A DNA stretch of 64,000 nt from Caldilineaceae bacterium. GTDB lineage: Bacteria; Chloroflexota; Anaerolineae; Caldilineales; Caldilineaceae. The DNA is taken from the NCBI GenBank assembly GCA_026708085.1, contig JAPOVP010000028.1, positions 17,555 to 81,554 of the forward strand. The letters are read 5' to 3'. Position numbers and translations under genes: made by a program. This document shows positions 37,707 to 47,661 of the stretch, in pieces; within the stretch, counting starts at the first letter, position 1, and every line of letters begins with the position of its first letter. The notes below the pieces were generated by a model. It searched no databases, was not told the DNA's origin, and was given only the letters and a program-made list of their open reading frames with translations.

Positions 37707-38684
37707 TCAACCGAACTGCCCGGCAAAACGTCGGACTTCACCTGCGTTCGACACATTCACCCTCTTTCCCCTCCGTTGAATTCGCTTCATCAGTCCGGTC
37801 AGCACCGAACCGGGCCCGATCTCCACTGCCGTCTCGACACCTGCGTCGACAGCATGCTTCATCGAGTCGGTCCACCTGACACTGCCGGTCAGTTGCGCGA
37901 TTAACTCTTCGCAAATCGCCGCCGCGCCGCCGAGAGGGAGCCCGCTGGTGTTTCCAATCACGGGCGCCAGCGGCTCTTGGACCTCAACTGCTTCGATCCG
38001 ATCCCTTAGTTGCGAGGCAGCCGGCTCCATCAGCGGGCAGTGAGCGGCAATACTGACCGCCAGCGGTACTACCCTCCGTGCCCCCGCCTTTTCCAGCTCG
38101 GACATAGTCGTCGCAATGCTGTTCTCGTCCCCCGAAATCACGATCTGACCCGGACAGTTGTCGTTTGCGATCTGGGCCACGCCATCGTTCGCCGCAGCCG
38201 CCTCAACGCATATCTGGGCCACCACACTCTCCTCCAAACCGATCACAGCCACCATCCGCCCCGGCTGTTTGGCGCCCGCCTCCTTCATCAGACGGCCCCG
38301 CTCACGCACAAGCTGCAACCCGTCGGCGAAACCGATACAACCGGCCGCAGCCATGGCCGTGTACTCGCCCATCGAATGTCCGGCGAAATAGGTAGGTCTC
38401 GGCAAGCACCCCATCTCTTCCTGTATGGCGAACAGTGCCGCCATGCTTGATGCAAACAGGGCTGGCTGCGCGTTGATCGTATCCGTCAGCACCGCCTCGG
38501 GACCTTCGAAGCAGATTCTGCTGATCGCCGTACCCAGAACGTCGTCTGCTTCTGAGAACACATCGCGTGCGGACGCGTATGCCTCGGCCAGTTCCTTTGC
38601 CATGCCGACATGCTGACTGCCCTGCCCGGGGAACAAGAAAATCAGCGGTAATGTTTCGTCACCGTACGCAAGCGGCAAACTCAT
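37707..38684 (-). CDS. fabD: Malonyl-CoA-acyl carrier protein transacylase
   Basis: Loads malonate onto ACP for fatty acid synthesis. 325 aa. LFPGQGSQHVGM near residue 17-28, catalytic Ser104 in GHSMGEY, and the second active-site His in SIAAHCPLM. Begins 5 bases after the L32 gene stop, giving DUF177-rpmF-fabD-fabG, a widely conserved order that couples lipid synthesis with ribosomal protein expression. Confidence 0.96.
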   Translation of the reverse strand: MSLPLAYGDETLPLIFLFPGQGSQHVGMAKELAEAYASARDVFSEADDVLGTAISRICFEGPEAVLTDTINAQPALFASSMAALFAIQEEMGCLPRPTYFAGHSMGEYTAMAAAGCIGFADGLQLVRERGRLMKEAGAKQPGRMVAVIGLEESVVAQICVEAAAANDGVAQIANDNCPGQIVISGDENSIATTMSELEKAGARRVVPLAVSIAAHCPLMEPAASQLRDRIEAVEVQEPLAPVIGNTSGLPLGGAAAICEELIAQLTGSVRWTDSMKHAVDAGVETAVEIGPGSVLTGLMKRIQRRGKRVNVSNAGEVRRFAGQFG

Positions 38685-38689
38685 CTGTT

Positions 38690-38884
38690 TCAGGCTTCTT
38701 CTTCGTCCATATCTAAGACCTGCATTCGGCCCATATAGGTCCCGCAGTGCGGGCAGACCCTGTGCGGCAGTGTCTTTTCATTGCACTGTGCGCAGGTCAC
38801 GAGTCTCGGAGCACCGAGCGCATGGTGCGCGCGCCGTCGGTTGCGCCGTCCCTTACTGATCTTTCTTTTCGGTAGCGGTCCCAT
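38690..38884 (-). CDS. rpmF: 50S ribosomal protein L32
   Basis: 64-aa ribosomal protein with the conserved basic N-terminus (PLPKRKISKGRRNRRRAHHAL) and four cysteines, C31/C34/C44/C47, for zinc. It is the zinc-binding (C+) form. The acidic last residues (DMDEEEA) are an extension. It sits between DUF177 and fabD. Confidence 0.97.
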   Translation of the reverse strand: MGPLPKRKISKGRRNRRRAHHALGAPRLVTCAQCNEKTLPHRVCPHCGTYMGRMQVLDMDEEEA

Positions 38885-38900
38885 TCTCAGTTCTCCTCAT

Positions 38901-39503
38901 CTATTCACCGCGAGGTTCATTTTGCAACGCCAACAGGGCCTCCCATCGCGGGTCGATCCCTTCAGCTCCGGAAGAAGTCTGCTTGCCGGACGGTTCGTCA
39001 AGGGCAGACTCAGATAGCAATTCCAGGTATTTCGGACAAGCTTCCGGAGCGGCGGCGCCGTTTTCCGGGTCAATGTATTCGCAGGCAGCCACGATCGGAA
39101 TGGCAAGCCAGATGTTTTGCCGCACAACTTCCGAGATGTTGAGTATGTGCTGCGCATCGATGAGCAGAGCCTCGTCAGTCAAGTCCTCCGCCTGCCCTTC
39201 AAACTCCTCAGGCGATAGAAAACGCCCTGTCTGTATGTCGGTCAGCGGGCGAAAGCTCTCCGAGAACTCAACAGACACCGGAATCGAAACCGGTTCAAGA
39301 CAGCGCCCGCACTCCAATGACAGCGCAACGCGAAAGGCGCCCGTCGCCAGAACGCCGCTGTGGATGCGCAGCAACTCCAGGTCGCCCTTCAGTTTGCTCA
39401 GTGGTGTCAGGCCGCCGTCGAGGTTCGTGATGTCATCGTCGAGATCATACTCCCTTCGCGCGCCGGTCGCCTCCTTCATCAGTTGTGCAACATTGAACTC
39501 CAT
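38901..39503 (-). CDS. DUF177 (YceD) family protein
   Basis: A 200-aa member of the DUF177 family implicated in 23S rRNA maturation in plants and bacteria. It has the family Cys pair in VALSLECGRCLEPVSIPV and a second pair in ACEYIDPENGAAAPEACPKY (the normal form is C-x2-C...C). AGGAGGA lies 8 bases upstream of ATG, a strong ribosome site. It heads the rpmF-fab-nusB-tat run, as in many bacteria. Confidence 0.9.
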   Translation of the reverse strand: MEFNVAQLMKEATGARREYDLDDDITNLDGGLTPLSKLKGDLELLRIHSGVLATGAFRVALSLECGRCLEPVSIPVSVEFSESFRPLTDIQTGRFLSPEEFEGQAEDLTDEALLIDAQHILNISEVVRQNIWLAIPIVAACEYIDPENGAAAPEACPKYLELLSESALDEPSGKQTSSGAEGIDPRWEALLALQNEPRGE

Positions 39504-39826
39504 CTCTCGGTCCTCCTGCCCGTCTCCTGCAAGACTGCCTGGGCCGCACCGACCTGCTCTCGGTACTCTGCCTGTACTCTGGTACCCAGTGCGATATGTC
39601 TTCCAGCAGCCGACCGGGCGGCAATCTCCGCACAGCGTGGCGACCGCACAAACAGCGATTATAAAAGGATGTCGAACGATCCTCCAAAAGTCAGCCAGTG
39701 CAGTAGATGAGCGGGATAGAGCGGCAGCGCTATACCGGCTTCAGTTCGAAATCGTTTTCGATCGCAGGGCTTTCATTTTGGACTGAACGGAATGTGGATG
39801 GTATAAACACAAGGTCATGCCAAAGG
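39504..39826. other. Divergent intergenic region between DUF177 and sufR
   Basis: This 320-base stretch between two divergent operons contains no gene or RNA I can identify. It should hold the promoter of the minus-strand rpmF run; no convincing -35/-10 pair was fixed. The right end leads into the SufR operator candidate. Confidence 0.5.
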
Positions 39827-39868
39827 TTTTGTCAATTTTCGCAATATAAACTGTGTAAATTGACAAAA
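39827..39868 (+). promoter_or_regulatory. Perfect inverted repeat, candidate SufR operator
   Basis: TTTTGTCAATTT (39827-39838) and AAATTGACAAAA (39857-39868) form a perfect 12-bp inverted repeat with an 18-base spacer, three helical turns centre to centre (30 bp). The right arm contains TTGACA (39860-39865), the apparent -35 of the suf promoter. It lies 100 bases before sufR. A dimeric winged-helix repressor binding here would block the promoter; autoregulation of suf operons by SufR is established in cyanobacteria and actinobacteria. Confidence 0.7.
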
Positions 39869-39888
39869 CATCTCTCATGTGCCATGAT
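39860..39888 (+). promoter_or_regulatory. Predicted promoter of the suf operon
   Basis: TTGACA (39860-39865), 17-base spacer, CATGAT (39883-39888), a 4/6 match to TATAAT. The -35 is embedded in the right arm of the inverted repeat, and transcription would begin near 39895, about 70 bases before sufR. Confidence 0.55.
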
Positions 39889-39968
39889 TGGGTAAATCCG
39901 TTGATATAGGCCTGACCAGGATGTGTGCGCTGCACCGCATCCGGCCCTGAGCAGCAGGAATAATTCCA

Positions 39969-40628
39969 ATGTCAATCGGCCCAGACCAGAACTCACCCGC
40001 TTGGCAGATCCTTGAGTATCTGCAACGCAATCCGTCTGCCACGATCAAAGACTTTGAAATCCTCTTGGGCGTCACAACAACTGCCGTTCGTCAGCATCTG
40101 AACGCCCTGCAGGCCAGTGGATATCTGGACAGACGTGAGGAGCGCTCCGGAGTGGGGCGTCCGCATTACATCTACGTGGCTACCGACGCAGCCCGGGAAC
40201 TGTTCGCATGCCGCTGTGATGTGCTCGCTCTGACGATGCTCCAGGAAATGTACGGGATGGTCGGCGCCGAGCAGATGGGGACCCTCCTGAATCGCGTTGG
40301 CGTCAGACTCGCCGAACGGTATGCAGAAAGCATCAGTGCGGCCGAACTGCAGCATCGCGTAGAGGAATTGGCCGGGGCACTGGGTCGGCAGGGCGTACTC
40401 ACCGACGTATCCGCAGCCGAAAGCAATACCATAGCTCTAAGAATGTATAACTGCCCCTACCACGACCTTGCAATTGCACATCGCGAGATCTGCGAAATGG
40501 ATCAGCTGATGATGCAGCAGGCACTGGGCGCAGATGTCACTCTGGATGACTGCATAATGGACGGACACGGCAGCTGCTCCTTTGTAATTACCCAGAGCGG
40601 CACCGCCGAACTTGAACTCGAGTCCTGA
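39969..40628 (+). CDS. sufR: Iron-sulfur cluster-sensing transcriptional regulator SufR-like
   Basis: 219-aa winged-helix regulator. The N-terminal HTH (IKDFEILLGVTTTAVRQHLNALQASGYLDRREERSGVGRPHYIYV, about 26-70) is of the ArsR/DeoR-type used by SufR. The C-terminal part carries Cys162 (NCPYHDLA), Cys175 (REICEMD), Cys195 and Cys203 (DDCIMDGHGSC), the arrangement that binds an Fe-S cluster in SufR. It is expected to repress the suf operon when its cluster is loaded. It is the first gene of the operon and follows a perfect inverted repeat. Confidence 0.92.
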   Translation: MSIGPDQNSPAWQILEYLQRNPSATIKDFEILLGVTTTAVRQHLNALQASGYLDRREERSGVGRPHYIYVATDAARELFACRCDVLALTMLQEMYGMVGAEQMGTLLNRVGVRLAERYAESISAAELQHRVEELAGALGRQGVLTDVSAAESNTIALRMYNCPYHDLAIAHREICEMDQLMMQQALGADVTLDDCIMDGHGSCSFVITQSGTAELELES

Positions 40629-40667
40629 CCTGGTCATTCGCCTTGAAGGTTTCGTAACGTGTTGATC

Positions 40668-40685
40668 ACGGCTGGAAACAGCCGT
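40668..40685 (+). other. GAAA-loop hairpin between sufR and sufC
   Basis: ACGGCTG (40668-40674), loop GAAA, CAGCCGT (40679-40685): a 7-bp perfect stem with a stable GNRA tetraloop, followed by the sufC ribosome site GAGGAG and no T run. It could be an mRNA-stability or processing element that sets different levels of regulator and assembly proteins. Confidence 0.45.
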
Positions 40686-40708
40686 CACATTGAGGAGTCA
40701 CGAAAGTC

Positions 40709-41518
40709 ATGAGTACACTAGCAATTCAAGACCTGCACGTCTCTGTCGGTGATACAGAAATACTCAAAGGTGTGGACATCACCCTGCACACTGGCGAAAT
40801 CCATGCAATGATGGGACCGAACGGTTCTGGGAAATCGACACTTTCCTACGTGATTGCAGGCCATCCCCATTACGAAGTCACGCAGGGCGATATACTAGTA
40901 GACGGCGAAAGCATCCTCGATATGGATGCCGATGAACGCGCCAGGTCGGGAATCTTCCTCGCCTTCCAATACCCCGTCTCCATTCCCGGCGTCAGCGTCG
41001 CCAACTTCCTGCGTACCGCCGTTTCCAACGTGCGCGGCTATACCAGCAGGGAGGCGGATAGTAACGCCAACGGTGTCATCGGCAGCAACCTCATGCCCAT
41101 GCGCGAGTTCCGCCGCGAACTGAATACCAAGATGAAAGAGTACAACGTCGATTCCAGCTTTGCCCGCCGCTACCTCAATGATGGATTCTCCGGCGGCGAG
41201 AAAAAGCGCACCGAGGTACTGCAGATGGCTATGCTGGAGCCGAAATTCGCCATCCTCGACGAATCTGACTCCGGCCTGGACATCGACGCCCTGCAGGTCG
41301 TCTCGGACGGCATCAATAAGCTGGCCACGGAGGACCGCGGGTTCCTGCTCATCACCCACTATCAGCGCATACTCAACTTCGTAAAGCCCGATTTTGTCAG
41401 TATCTTCTTCGGCGGGCGAATCGTTACCACCGGAGGACCCGAACTGGCCGTGGAATTGGAAGACAAGGGCTACAAGTGGGTTGAAGATGAGTTTGTGGCT
41501 GGGGCCGTGGCCGCCTGA
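40709..41518 (+). CDS. sufC: Fe-S cluster assembly ATPase SufC
   Basis: ABC-type ATPase of the SufBCD scaffold, 269 aa. Walker [10 protein letters not shown], a Q-loop FQYP, signature FSGGEKKR and Walker [13 protein letters not shown] (the SufC-typical ESDSGLD), then H-loop ITHYQR. Cytosolic, it drives conformational change in SufB-SufD. GAGGAG lies 12 bases before ATG. Confidence 0.97.
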   Translation: MSTLAIQDLHVSVGDTEILKGVDITLHTGEIHAMMGPNGSGKSTLSYVIAGHPHYEVTQGDILVDGESILDMDADERARSGIFLAFQYPVSIPGVSVANFLRTAVSNVRGYTSREADSNANGVIGSNLMPMREFRRELNTKMKEYNVDSSFARRYLNDGFSGGEKKRTEVLQMAMLEPKFAILDESDSGLDIDALQVVSDGINKLATEDRGFLLITHYQRILNFVKPDFVSIFFGGRIVTTGGPELAVELEDKGYKWVEDEFVAGAVAA

Positions 41519-41656
41519 AAGGCGAAAGAAGCGCAAAGGGTAGGCAAAACAGAGCCGGGGCTCCCTCGGCAGAGTAGTTTAACAGTGAAGTCAAGGACTC
41601 GAAGGCAAAGGGAAACACGCAACCCGTCCAGCCAGTCCTGCTAGAGGAGGATTAAC

Positions 41657-43072
41657 GTGGCATCAAATACCGATCTACAACATCTTGAAGGCGTCAAGGA
41701 AGAGTACAGGTACGGCTTTCGCGACGAAGAAAACGCCGTTTTCAAGTCCGAAAAAGGCCTGACGCACCAGATAGTTGACCAGATTTCCGACATCAAGAAC
41801 GAGCCCGACTGGATGCGCCGGTTCCGGCACGACGCACTCGACATCTTCTTCTCCAAGACGATGCCAACTTGGGGTGCCGATCTGAGCGGCATCGACTTCG
41901 ATGACATCTACTACTATCTGCGCCCCGCCGAAAAGCAGGGCAAGAGCTGGGACGACGTGCCCGAGGACATCAAACGTACCTTCGACCGCCTCGGCATCCC
42001 CGAAGCGGAACGCCGGTTCCTCGCAGGCGTCGGCGCTCAGTACGAGTCGGAAGTCGTCTACCACAGCCTGAAGGAAGAGTGGGAAAAACTCGGCGTCGTC
42101 TTCCTCGACATGGACTCCGGACTCCGCGACCACGAAGATATCGTCAAAGAATACTTTGCCACCGTCATCCCGGCCGCCGACAATAAGTTCGCTGCGCTGA
42201 ACAGTGCAGTATGGAGCGGTGGCAGCTTCGTCTACGTCCCCGCAGGCGTACACGTCGACATCCCCTTGCAGGCCTACTTCCGTATCAACGCCGAGAACAT
42301 GGGGCAGTTTGAACGCACCCTTATCGTTGTCGAAGAGGGAGCCAGCGTCCACTACGTGGAAGGCTGCACCGCGCCCATCTACTCAAGCGACAGCCTCCAC
42401 AGCGCCGTCGTCGAAATCATCGTCAAAAAGGGCGGACGCTGCCGCTACACAACCATCCAGAACTGGAGCACCGACGTCTACAACCTTGTCACCAAGCGCG
42501 CAATGGCCTACGAAGACGCCACCATGGAGTGGATCGACGGCAACCTCGGCAGCAAGGTCACAATGAAGTACCCCGCCGTTTACATGATGGGCCCCCAGGC
42601 CCACGGCGAAATCCTGTCCATCGCCTTCGCCGGCAACGGGCAGCACCAGGACGCCGGCGGTAAAGTCGTCCATGCCGCCCCCAACACCAGCTCCAAAATC
42701 GTCTCAAAGTCGATCAGCAAGGATGGCGGCCGCGCCAGCTATCGCGGCCTCCTGAAAGTGGCCAAGGGCGCACAACACAGCCGCAGCAACGTCGTCTGCG
42801 ATGCCCTCCTTCTGGATGCCGACAGCCGCTCTGACACCTACCCTTACATCGAAATCGACGAGGACGATGTCAGCATCGGCCACGAAGCATCGGTCAGCAA
42901 GATCGGAGAAGAACAGCTCTTCTATCTGATGAGCCGCGGCATTGACGAGGACGAGGCCGCCGCTATGATCGTTGGCGGCTTCATCGAGCCCCTCGTCAAA
43001 GAGCTGCCCATGGAGTACGCCGTTGAAATGAACCGCCTCATCCAACTGCAGATGGAGGGCAGCATCGGATAG
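41657..43072 (+). CDS. sufB: Fe-S cluster assembly protein SufB
   Basis: Scaffold subunit, 471 aa. GTG start with AGGAGG 6 bases upstream. The family beta-helix core is clear: [38 protein letters not shown] (the conserved Cys), [20 protein letters not shown], and C-terminal [21 protein letters not shown]. The first ~60 residues include [19 protein letters not shown], typical of SufB. Between sufC and sufD on the same strand. Confidence 0.97.
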   Translation: MASNTDLQHLEGVKEEYRYGFRDEENAVFKSEKGLTHQIVDQISDIKNEPDWMRRFRHDALDIFFSKTMPTWGADLSGIDFDDIYYYLRPAEKQGKSWDDVPEDIKRTFDRLGIPEAERRFLAGVGAQYESEVVYHSLKEEWEKLGVVFLDMDSGLRDHEDIVKEYFATVIPAADNKFAALNSAVWSGGSFVYVPAGVHVDIPLQAYFRINAENMGQFERTLIVVEEGASVHYVEGCTAPIYSSDSLHSAVVEIIVKKGGRCRYTTIQNWSTDVYNLVTKRAMAYEDATMEWIDGNLGSKVTMKYPAVYMMGPQAHGEILSIAFAGNGQHQDAGGKVVHAAPNTSSKIVSKSISKDGGRASYRGLLKVAKGAQHSRSNVVCDALLLDADSRSDTYPYIEIDEDDVSIGHEASVSKIGEEQLFYLMSRGIDEDEAAAMIVGGFIEPLVKELPMEYAVEMNRLIQLQMEGSIG

Positions 43073-43193
43073 CTCGCCTGCCGCAAGCATCAGCCCCAAC
43101 CACGGGCTATAGGCGACTCGAACCGCGCATTGCGCTCCGGGAAGCAGTCAAAGACGAACTGCCTCCCGTTTTCCCGTAACGAGGCAACTGAAC

Positions 43194-44531
43194 GTGACCG
43201 TACTAATAAAGGAACCACAGGAGATCGTCGACGCAACCGCCGGCTTCTCACAGGAAACCGTGCGCCAGGCGTCGGCTGCAAAAAACGAACCCAACTGGAT
43301 GTTGGAATTCCGCTTGCGAGCCTGGCAGACCTTCGAAAGCCTGCCCTGGCCCAAGCCTACCGACGAAGCCTGGCGCCGGACGCGTCTGACCGGCTTCAAA
43401 TTGGAGAACTTCACACCCTTCGCCGTCCCCGGTAGAACCGTTGGACGCAATGAACTGGATCCAGAACTCCTCGACGCGCTGGACGAGATGGAATCTTCAG
43501 CCAGCCTGATCTATCGCGACGGCGGTCTCCTCTTCGACGAGGAAAGTGAAGACCTGGACGAACTTGGCGTCATCTTTACCGACCTGCACACCGCAGTTCA
43601 CGAACACGCCGAACTTGTGCAACAGTACTTCATGACTGAAGCTGTGACGCCCAATGCAAATAAATTTGCTGCCCTGCACGCGGCACTGTGGGATACCGGG
43701 TCCTTTATCTACGTTCCCCGCAACACAAAGGTCGAGCTCCCCCTTCAGGCGATCCTCTATCAGGGCGACCGCGTCGGCGGCTATCACCATACCCTTCTCG
43801 TAGCCGAAGAAGGAGCCGAATTAACCCTGGTCGATGATCTCATGGGCGCCGAAAACGCCTTGCAGGCCGCGGTTGTGGAGCTTATCCTAAAGGACAACGC
43901 CCAGGTCCGCTACATGAACCTGCAGGACTTCAAGCATACAGCTTGGAACTTCCTCACCGGGCGGGCCGTGCTGGGTAAAGACACCGATTTGCGCTGGATC
44001 CAGGTCAGTTGGGGTAGCCGCTTGACTAAGGCCTTCCTCGACCTGGACCTGCAGGGCGAAGGCGGACACGGCGAGCTGCTGGGCCTCTACTTCCCAACCC
44101 GGCGCCAGCATATCGACCACCAGACCTTGCAGCTGCATCGTGTTGCCAACTGCTTTAGCGACCTGCTATTCAACGGCGCACTCAAACATCGTGCCCGCAG
44201 TGTATATATGGGTATAATCAAAGTGCTGCCCGGCGCACAGAAGACCGACGCCTTCCAGCGCAATGGAAACCTGATCCTGGATAACAGCGCCCGTGCCGAC
44301 AGCATCCCGGGGCTCGAAATCGAGGCCGACGACGTTCGCTGTACCCACGCCGCTACAGCTGCTCAGGTCGAGGACGAGTACGTCTTCTACCTCATGGCCC
44401 GCGGCCTCACTGGGCCGCAGGCAGAACGGATGATAGTGCAGGGCTTCTTGCAAGGCGTGCTTGATCGTGTCCCCGTAGAAGCCGTAATGCGCAAGTTGGA
44501 AAAAGTTATCAGCCGCAAAATAAGTAGGTAG
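43194..44531 (+). CDS. sufD: Fe-S cluster assembly protein SufD
   Basis: Scaffold partner of SufB, 445 aa, GTG start. N-terminal helical domain with [34 protein letters not shown], then the beta-helix core ([38 protein letters not shown] [19 protein letters not shown]) and C-terminal [24 protein letters not shown]. All typical of SufD. Followed 29 bases later by the sulfurtransferase gene. Confidence 0.95.
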   Translation: MTVLIKEPQEIVDATAGFSQETVRQASAAKNEPNWMLEFRLRAWQTFESLPWPKPTDEAWRRTRLTGFKLENFTPFAVPGRTVGRNELDPELLDALDEMESSASLIYRDGGLLFDEESEDLDELGVIFTDLHTAVHEHAELVQQYFMTEAVTPNANKFAALHAALWDTGSFIYVPRNTKVELPLQAILYQGDRVGGYHHTLLVAEEGAELTLVDDLMGAENALQAAVVELILKDNAQVRYMNLQDFKHTAWNFLTGRAVLGKDTDLRWIQVSWGSRLTKAFLDLDLQGEGGHGELLGLYFPTRRQHIDHQTLQLHRVANCFSDLLFNGALKHRARSVYMGIIKVLPGAQKTDAFQRNGNLILDNSARADSIPGLEIEADDVRCTHAATAAQVEDEYVFYLMARGLTGPQAERMIVQGFLQGVLDRVPVEAVMRKLEKVISRKISR

Positions 44532-44560
44532 TTTCATACATCCCTTTATGGAGGAGTGCA

Positions 44561-45412
<852 letters not shown>

Positions 45413-45465
45413 CAGCTAAGCCATTGCTTAGTGGTCCGCACTTACATTTGAAGTTGCCTATGGTG

Positions 45466-45500
45466 GAAAGGCAAAGGGCCCTTGCCGCCCTTTGCCTTTC
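45466..45500 (+). terminator. Perfect 14-bp hairpin between sulfurtransferase and sufU
   Basis: GAAAGGCAAAGGGC (45466-45479) / GCCCTTTGCCTTTC (45487-45500), loop CCTTGCC. No T tract follows (GTATAGG), so it may be a weak terminator, a processing site or an attenuating structure within the suf operon rather than its end. Confidence 0.5.
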
Positions 45501-45523
45501 GTATAGGTCAATTTCCTGGGCCC

Positions 45524-45901
45524 ATGGACCTCTTCCGCGAAGCGATCATCGATCATTACAAGCACCCCCGGCACAAGGGCAGGCTGGAAAATGCCGACAT
45601 CCACCGCCACGAGACAAATCCCTTCTGCGGCGACGAGGTAACCATCCACCTCAGGATTGCGGACGACGTCGTCGCCGATGCCTCTTTCGAGGGCCGGGGA
45701 TGCGCCATCAGCCAGGCCAGCGCTTCAATGATCATGGAGGAAGTCATCGGCATGCCGGTGGCTGAACTCAAAGAGTGGGGAAAAAACGACGTCCTCGACC
45801 TGCTAGGCATTGAAATCGGGCCAGTGCGCCTGAAATGCGCACTTCTGCCCCTGAAGGCGCTCAAAGCAGGCCTGTACGGACTGACCGAGTGGCCCGAATA
45901 G
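45524..45901 (+). CDS. sufU: SufU-type iron-sulfur scaffold/sulfur-transfer protein
   Basis: 125-aa IscU-like protein of the SufU branch. Three Cys/metal residues: Cys35-Gly-Asp37 (NPFCGD), Cys60 (GRGCAISQAS) and Cys105 (RLKCALLP). The sequence between the second and third Cys carries the SufU-type helical insertion. In Firmicutes SufU accepts persulfide sulfur from SufS. ATG 45524 gives the family N-terminus MDLFREAIIDHYKHPRHKG; an upstream TTG is unlikely as it falls inside the preceding hairpin. Confidence 0.93.
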   Translation: MDLFREAIIDHYKHPRHKGRLENADIHRHETNPFCGDEVTIHLRIADDVVADASFEGRGCAISQASASMIMEEVIGMPVAELKEWGKNDVLDLLGIEIGPVRLKCALLPLKALKAGLYGLTEWPE

Positions 45902-45927
45902 TTCACGCCCCGAGGTAATCAGTGCAT

Positions 45928-46245
45928 ATGGAAGACTTTGAAAGAGTTGCCGCGACCGAAGACCTCCCGCCAGGCGAAAGTCTCCTGGTCGAACTGGAAG
46001 GAATCCGCATCGCCGTCTTCAATCTGGACGGCGAATTCTACGCCATCGAGGATGTCTGCACGCACGACGGTGGCCCGCTCGTCGAAGGCGAAATCCTGGA
46101 TGGCGGCCAGGTAGAGTGCCCCAGGCACGGCGCACGCTTCGACATCCGCACCGGCGAGGCACTCAGCATGCCCGCATTCGAGCCTACCCCGTCCTACGAA
46201 GTTCAGGTTGAAGGTGGCGACATCTACGTGGAAAAGCCCTTCTGA
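45928..46245 (+). CDS. Rieske-type [2Fe-2S] ferredoxin
   Basis: Small Rieske protein, about 105 aa, related to the ferredoxin subunit of ring-hydroxylating dioxygenases. The cluster ligands are Cys44/His46 (CTHDGG) and Cys64/His67 (CPRHGARFD). GTG 45922 with GAGGT 5 bases upstream is an alternative start. Rieske ferredoxins of this type recur at the end of suf operons in several phyla, possibly as electron donor or cluster acceptor. Confidence 0.93.
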   Translation: MEDFERVAATEDLPPGESLLVELEGIRIAVFNLDGEFYAIEDVCTHDGGPLVEGEILDGGQVECPRHGARFDIRTGEALSMPAFEPTPSYEVQVEGGDIYVEKPF

Positions 46246-46258
46246 GGAGAAATACCCA

Positions 46259-46582
46259 ATGAGCGATAACGCACTACCAACGCCCGATGAGGTACGAGCC
46301 GAGATCCGCACCCATGTGAAGGATCCGGAGCTGATGATGAATATCGTCGACCTTGGCCTGGTCTACGATATCGAAGTGACCGAAGAGAACAACATCGACG
46401 TGACCATGACGCTGACCAGCCCCGGTTGCCCAGTCGGTCCGCAAATTATCAGCGATGTCCAGCGCACCGCCCACAATGCCTTCCCCAGCGTCAGCGAAGT
46501 AAACGTCCACCTGGTCTGGACTCCCTTCTGGAGTCCCGACATGATGTCCGAGGACGCCAAAGACGAACTGGGTATATTCTGA
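46259..46582 (+). CDS. sufT: SufT-like MIP18 (DUF59) family protein
   Basis: 107-aa MIP18 family Fe-S assembly/targeting protein. Conserved core: DPELMMNIVDLGLVYDIEV and TLTSPGCPVGPQI with the key Cys57. ATG 46259 follows GAGGAGA by about 10 bases and begins 13 bases after the Rieske stop. Likely the last gene of the suf operon, contributing to maturation of cluster proteins. Confidence 0.9.
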   Translation: MSDNALPTPDEVRAEIRTHVKDPELMMNIVDLGLVYDIEVTEENNIDVTMTLTSPGCPVGPQIISDVQRTAHNAFPSVSEVNVHLVWTPFWSPDMMSEDAKDELGIF

Positions 46583-46713
46583 GTTGGGAAGGTCGCCCGC
46601 CCTCTACGAGGTTAAGAACTGGGAAAGGCCAGAGGCCCAGTCCCGAGTGGCGCCCGGTCCAGTTAGTGAGTTTTCGAACCGCGCTACCGTGACCAGCTAG
46701 GACTAACTCAGGT

Positions 46714-47661
46714 TCATAGTCGTCCCGCGACAATCGCCAGTGCCCTGTCGAAATCCGACCTTGCCTCCTCAGTACGTCCCAATTCCGCCTTAACTACAGC
46801 CCGGTTTCGGTACGCCTCAATATCATCGGGACGCCTGAGGATCACCTGATCGTAGTCGGCAATGGCCTCCTCTAACTCGCCTTGGCGCTCCTTCGCATTT
46901 CCTCGATTGAAATAGGGCTCGGCAATTTCAGGCTGCAGCCGTACGGCTTCATCATAGTCGTCCACAGCCGCGCCCAGTCGTCCCAGCTTCGCCTGCGCGA
47001 CGCCCCGATTGTTGTACGCCGCTGCATACCCCGGCCGCATCCGGATCGCAAGGGCATAGTCTGCGACTGCCGCCTCGTATCGGCCCAGTTCGACCTGAAG
47101 CAGGCCTCGGCTGTTATGTGCCTCGGAATTGTCTGGATTCAGGCCGATTGCCCTGTCGTAGTCGGCGATGGCCTCTTGGCTCCGGTTGAGCGCCGACTTG
47201 ACGCTTCCTCGAACGATGTAAGCTCTTTCAAATTCGGGCTCGAGACGAACAGCCTCGTCCAGGTCCGCTATTGCATCCTCAAACTGGCCCAGCTCGGCCA
47301 GGAGCAGGCCGCGGTTCAAGAATGCAAATACATTGTCTGGGTTGAAACTGATCGCCGTCTCAAGGTCGACTAAGGCATCCTGAAACTGCCCCAGCGCGGC
47401 CTTGGCATTTGCGCGATTGATATATGCGTCGGCCAGATCAGGTTGCAGGTGAACTGCCCTGTCGTAATCTGCAACCGCCTCTTCGTGGTGACCCAGGTTG
47501 CTTTTCACATTGCCCCGGTTATTGTAGGCCTCGGCGTAGTCCGGTCTCAATCGAACCGCTTGCGAGTACGCGGCTAGCGCCTCTCGTGATTGAGAAACGG
47601 CTGCCTCGTCCAAGCCGCCGTCGGCCAGGAAGTACGCACGCCCCTGTCGGTTGGCAATCAT
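46714..47661 (-). CDS. TPR repeat protein
   Basis: 315 aa, nearly all tetratricopeptide repeats: about eight 34-residue units each with the W-x2-(L/I)G-x6-A-x7-A-x10-P type pattern (for example AYNNRGNVKSNLGHHEEAVADYDRAVHLQPD). No signal peptide or catalytic domain. ATG overlaps the stop of the upstream membrane protein gene (ATGA), so the two are coupled. Role likely protein-protein interaction. The repeats are very regular, and one internal unit (SRSQEAIADYDRAIGLNPDN) closely resembles its neighbours. Confidence 0.88.
   Translation of the reverse strand: MIANRQGRAYFLADGGLDEAAVSQSREALAAYSQAVRLRPDYAEAYNNRGNVKSNLGHHEEAVADYDRAVHLQPDLADAYINRANAKAALGQFQDALVDLETAISFNPDNVFAFLNRGLLLAELGQFEDAIADLDEAVRLEPEFERAYIVRGSVKSALNRSQEAIADYDRAIGLNPDNSEAHNSRGLLQVELGRYEAAVADYALAIRMRPGYAAAYNNRGVAQAKLGRLGAAVDDYDEAVRLQPEIAEPYFNRGNAKERQGELEEAIADYDQVILRRPDDIEAYRNRAVVKAELGRTEEARSDFDRALAIVAGRL

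Noticed and set aside
39827..39868. Transposon terminal inverted repeats
   Set aside because: The arms are only 18 bases apart and sit over a promoter next to a regulator, so an operator is the simpler explanation.
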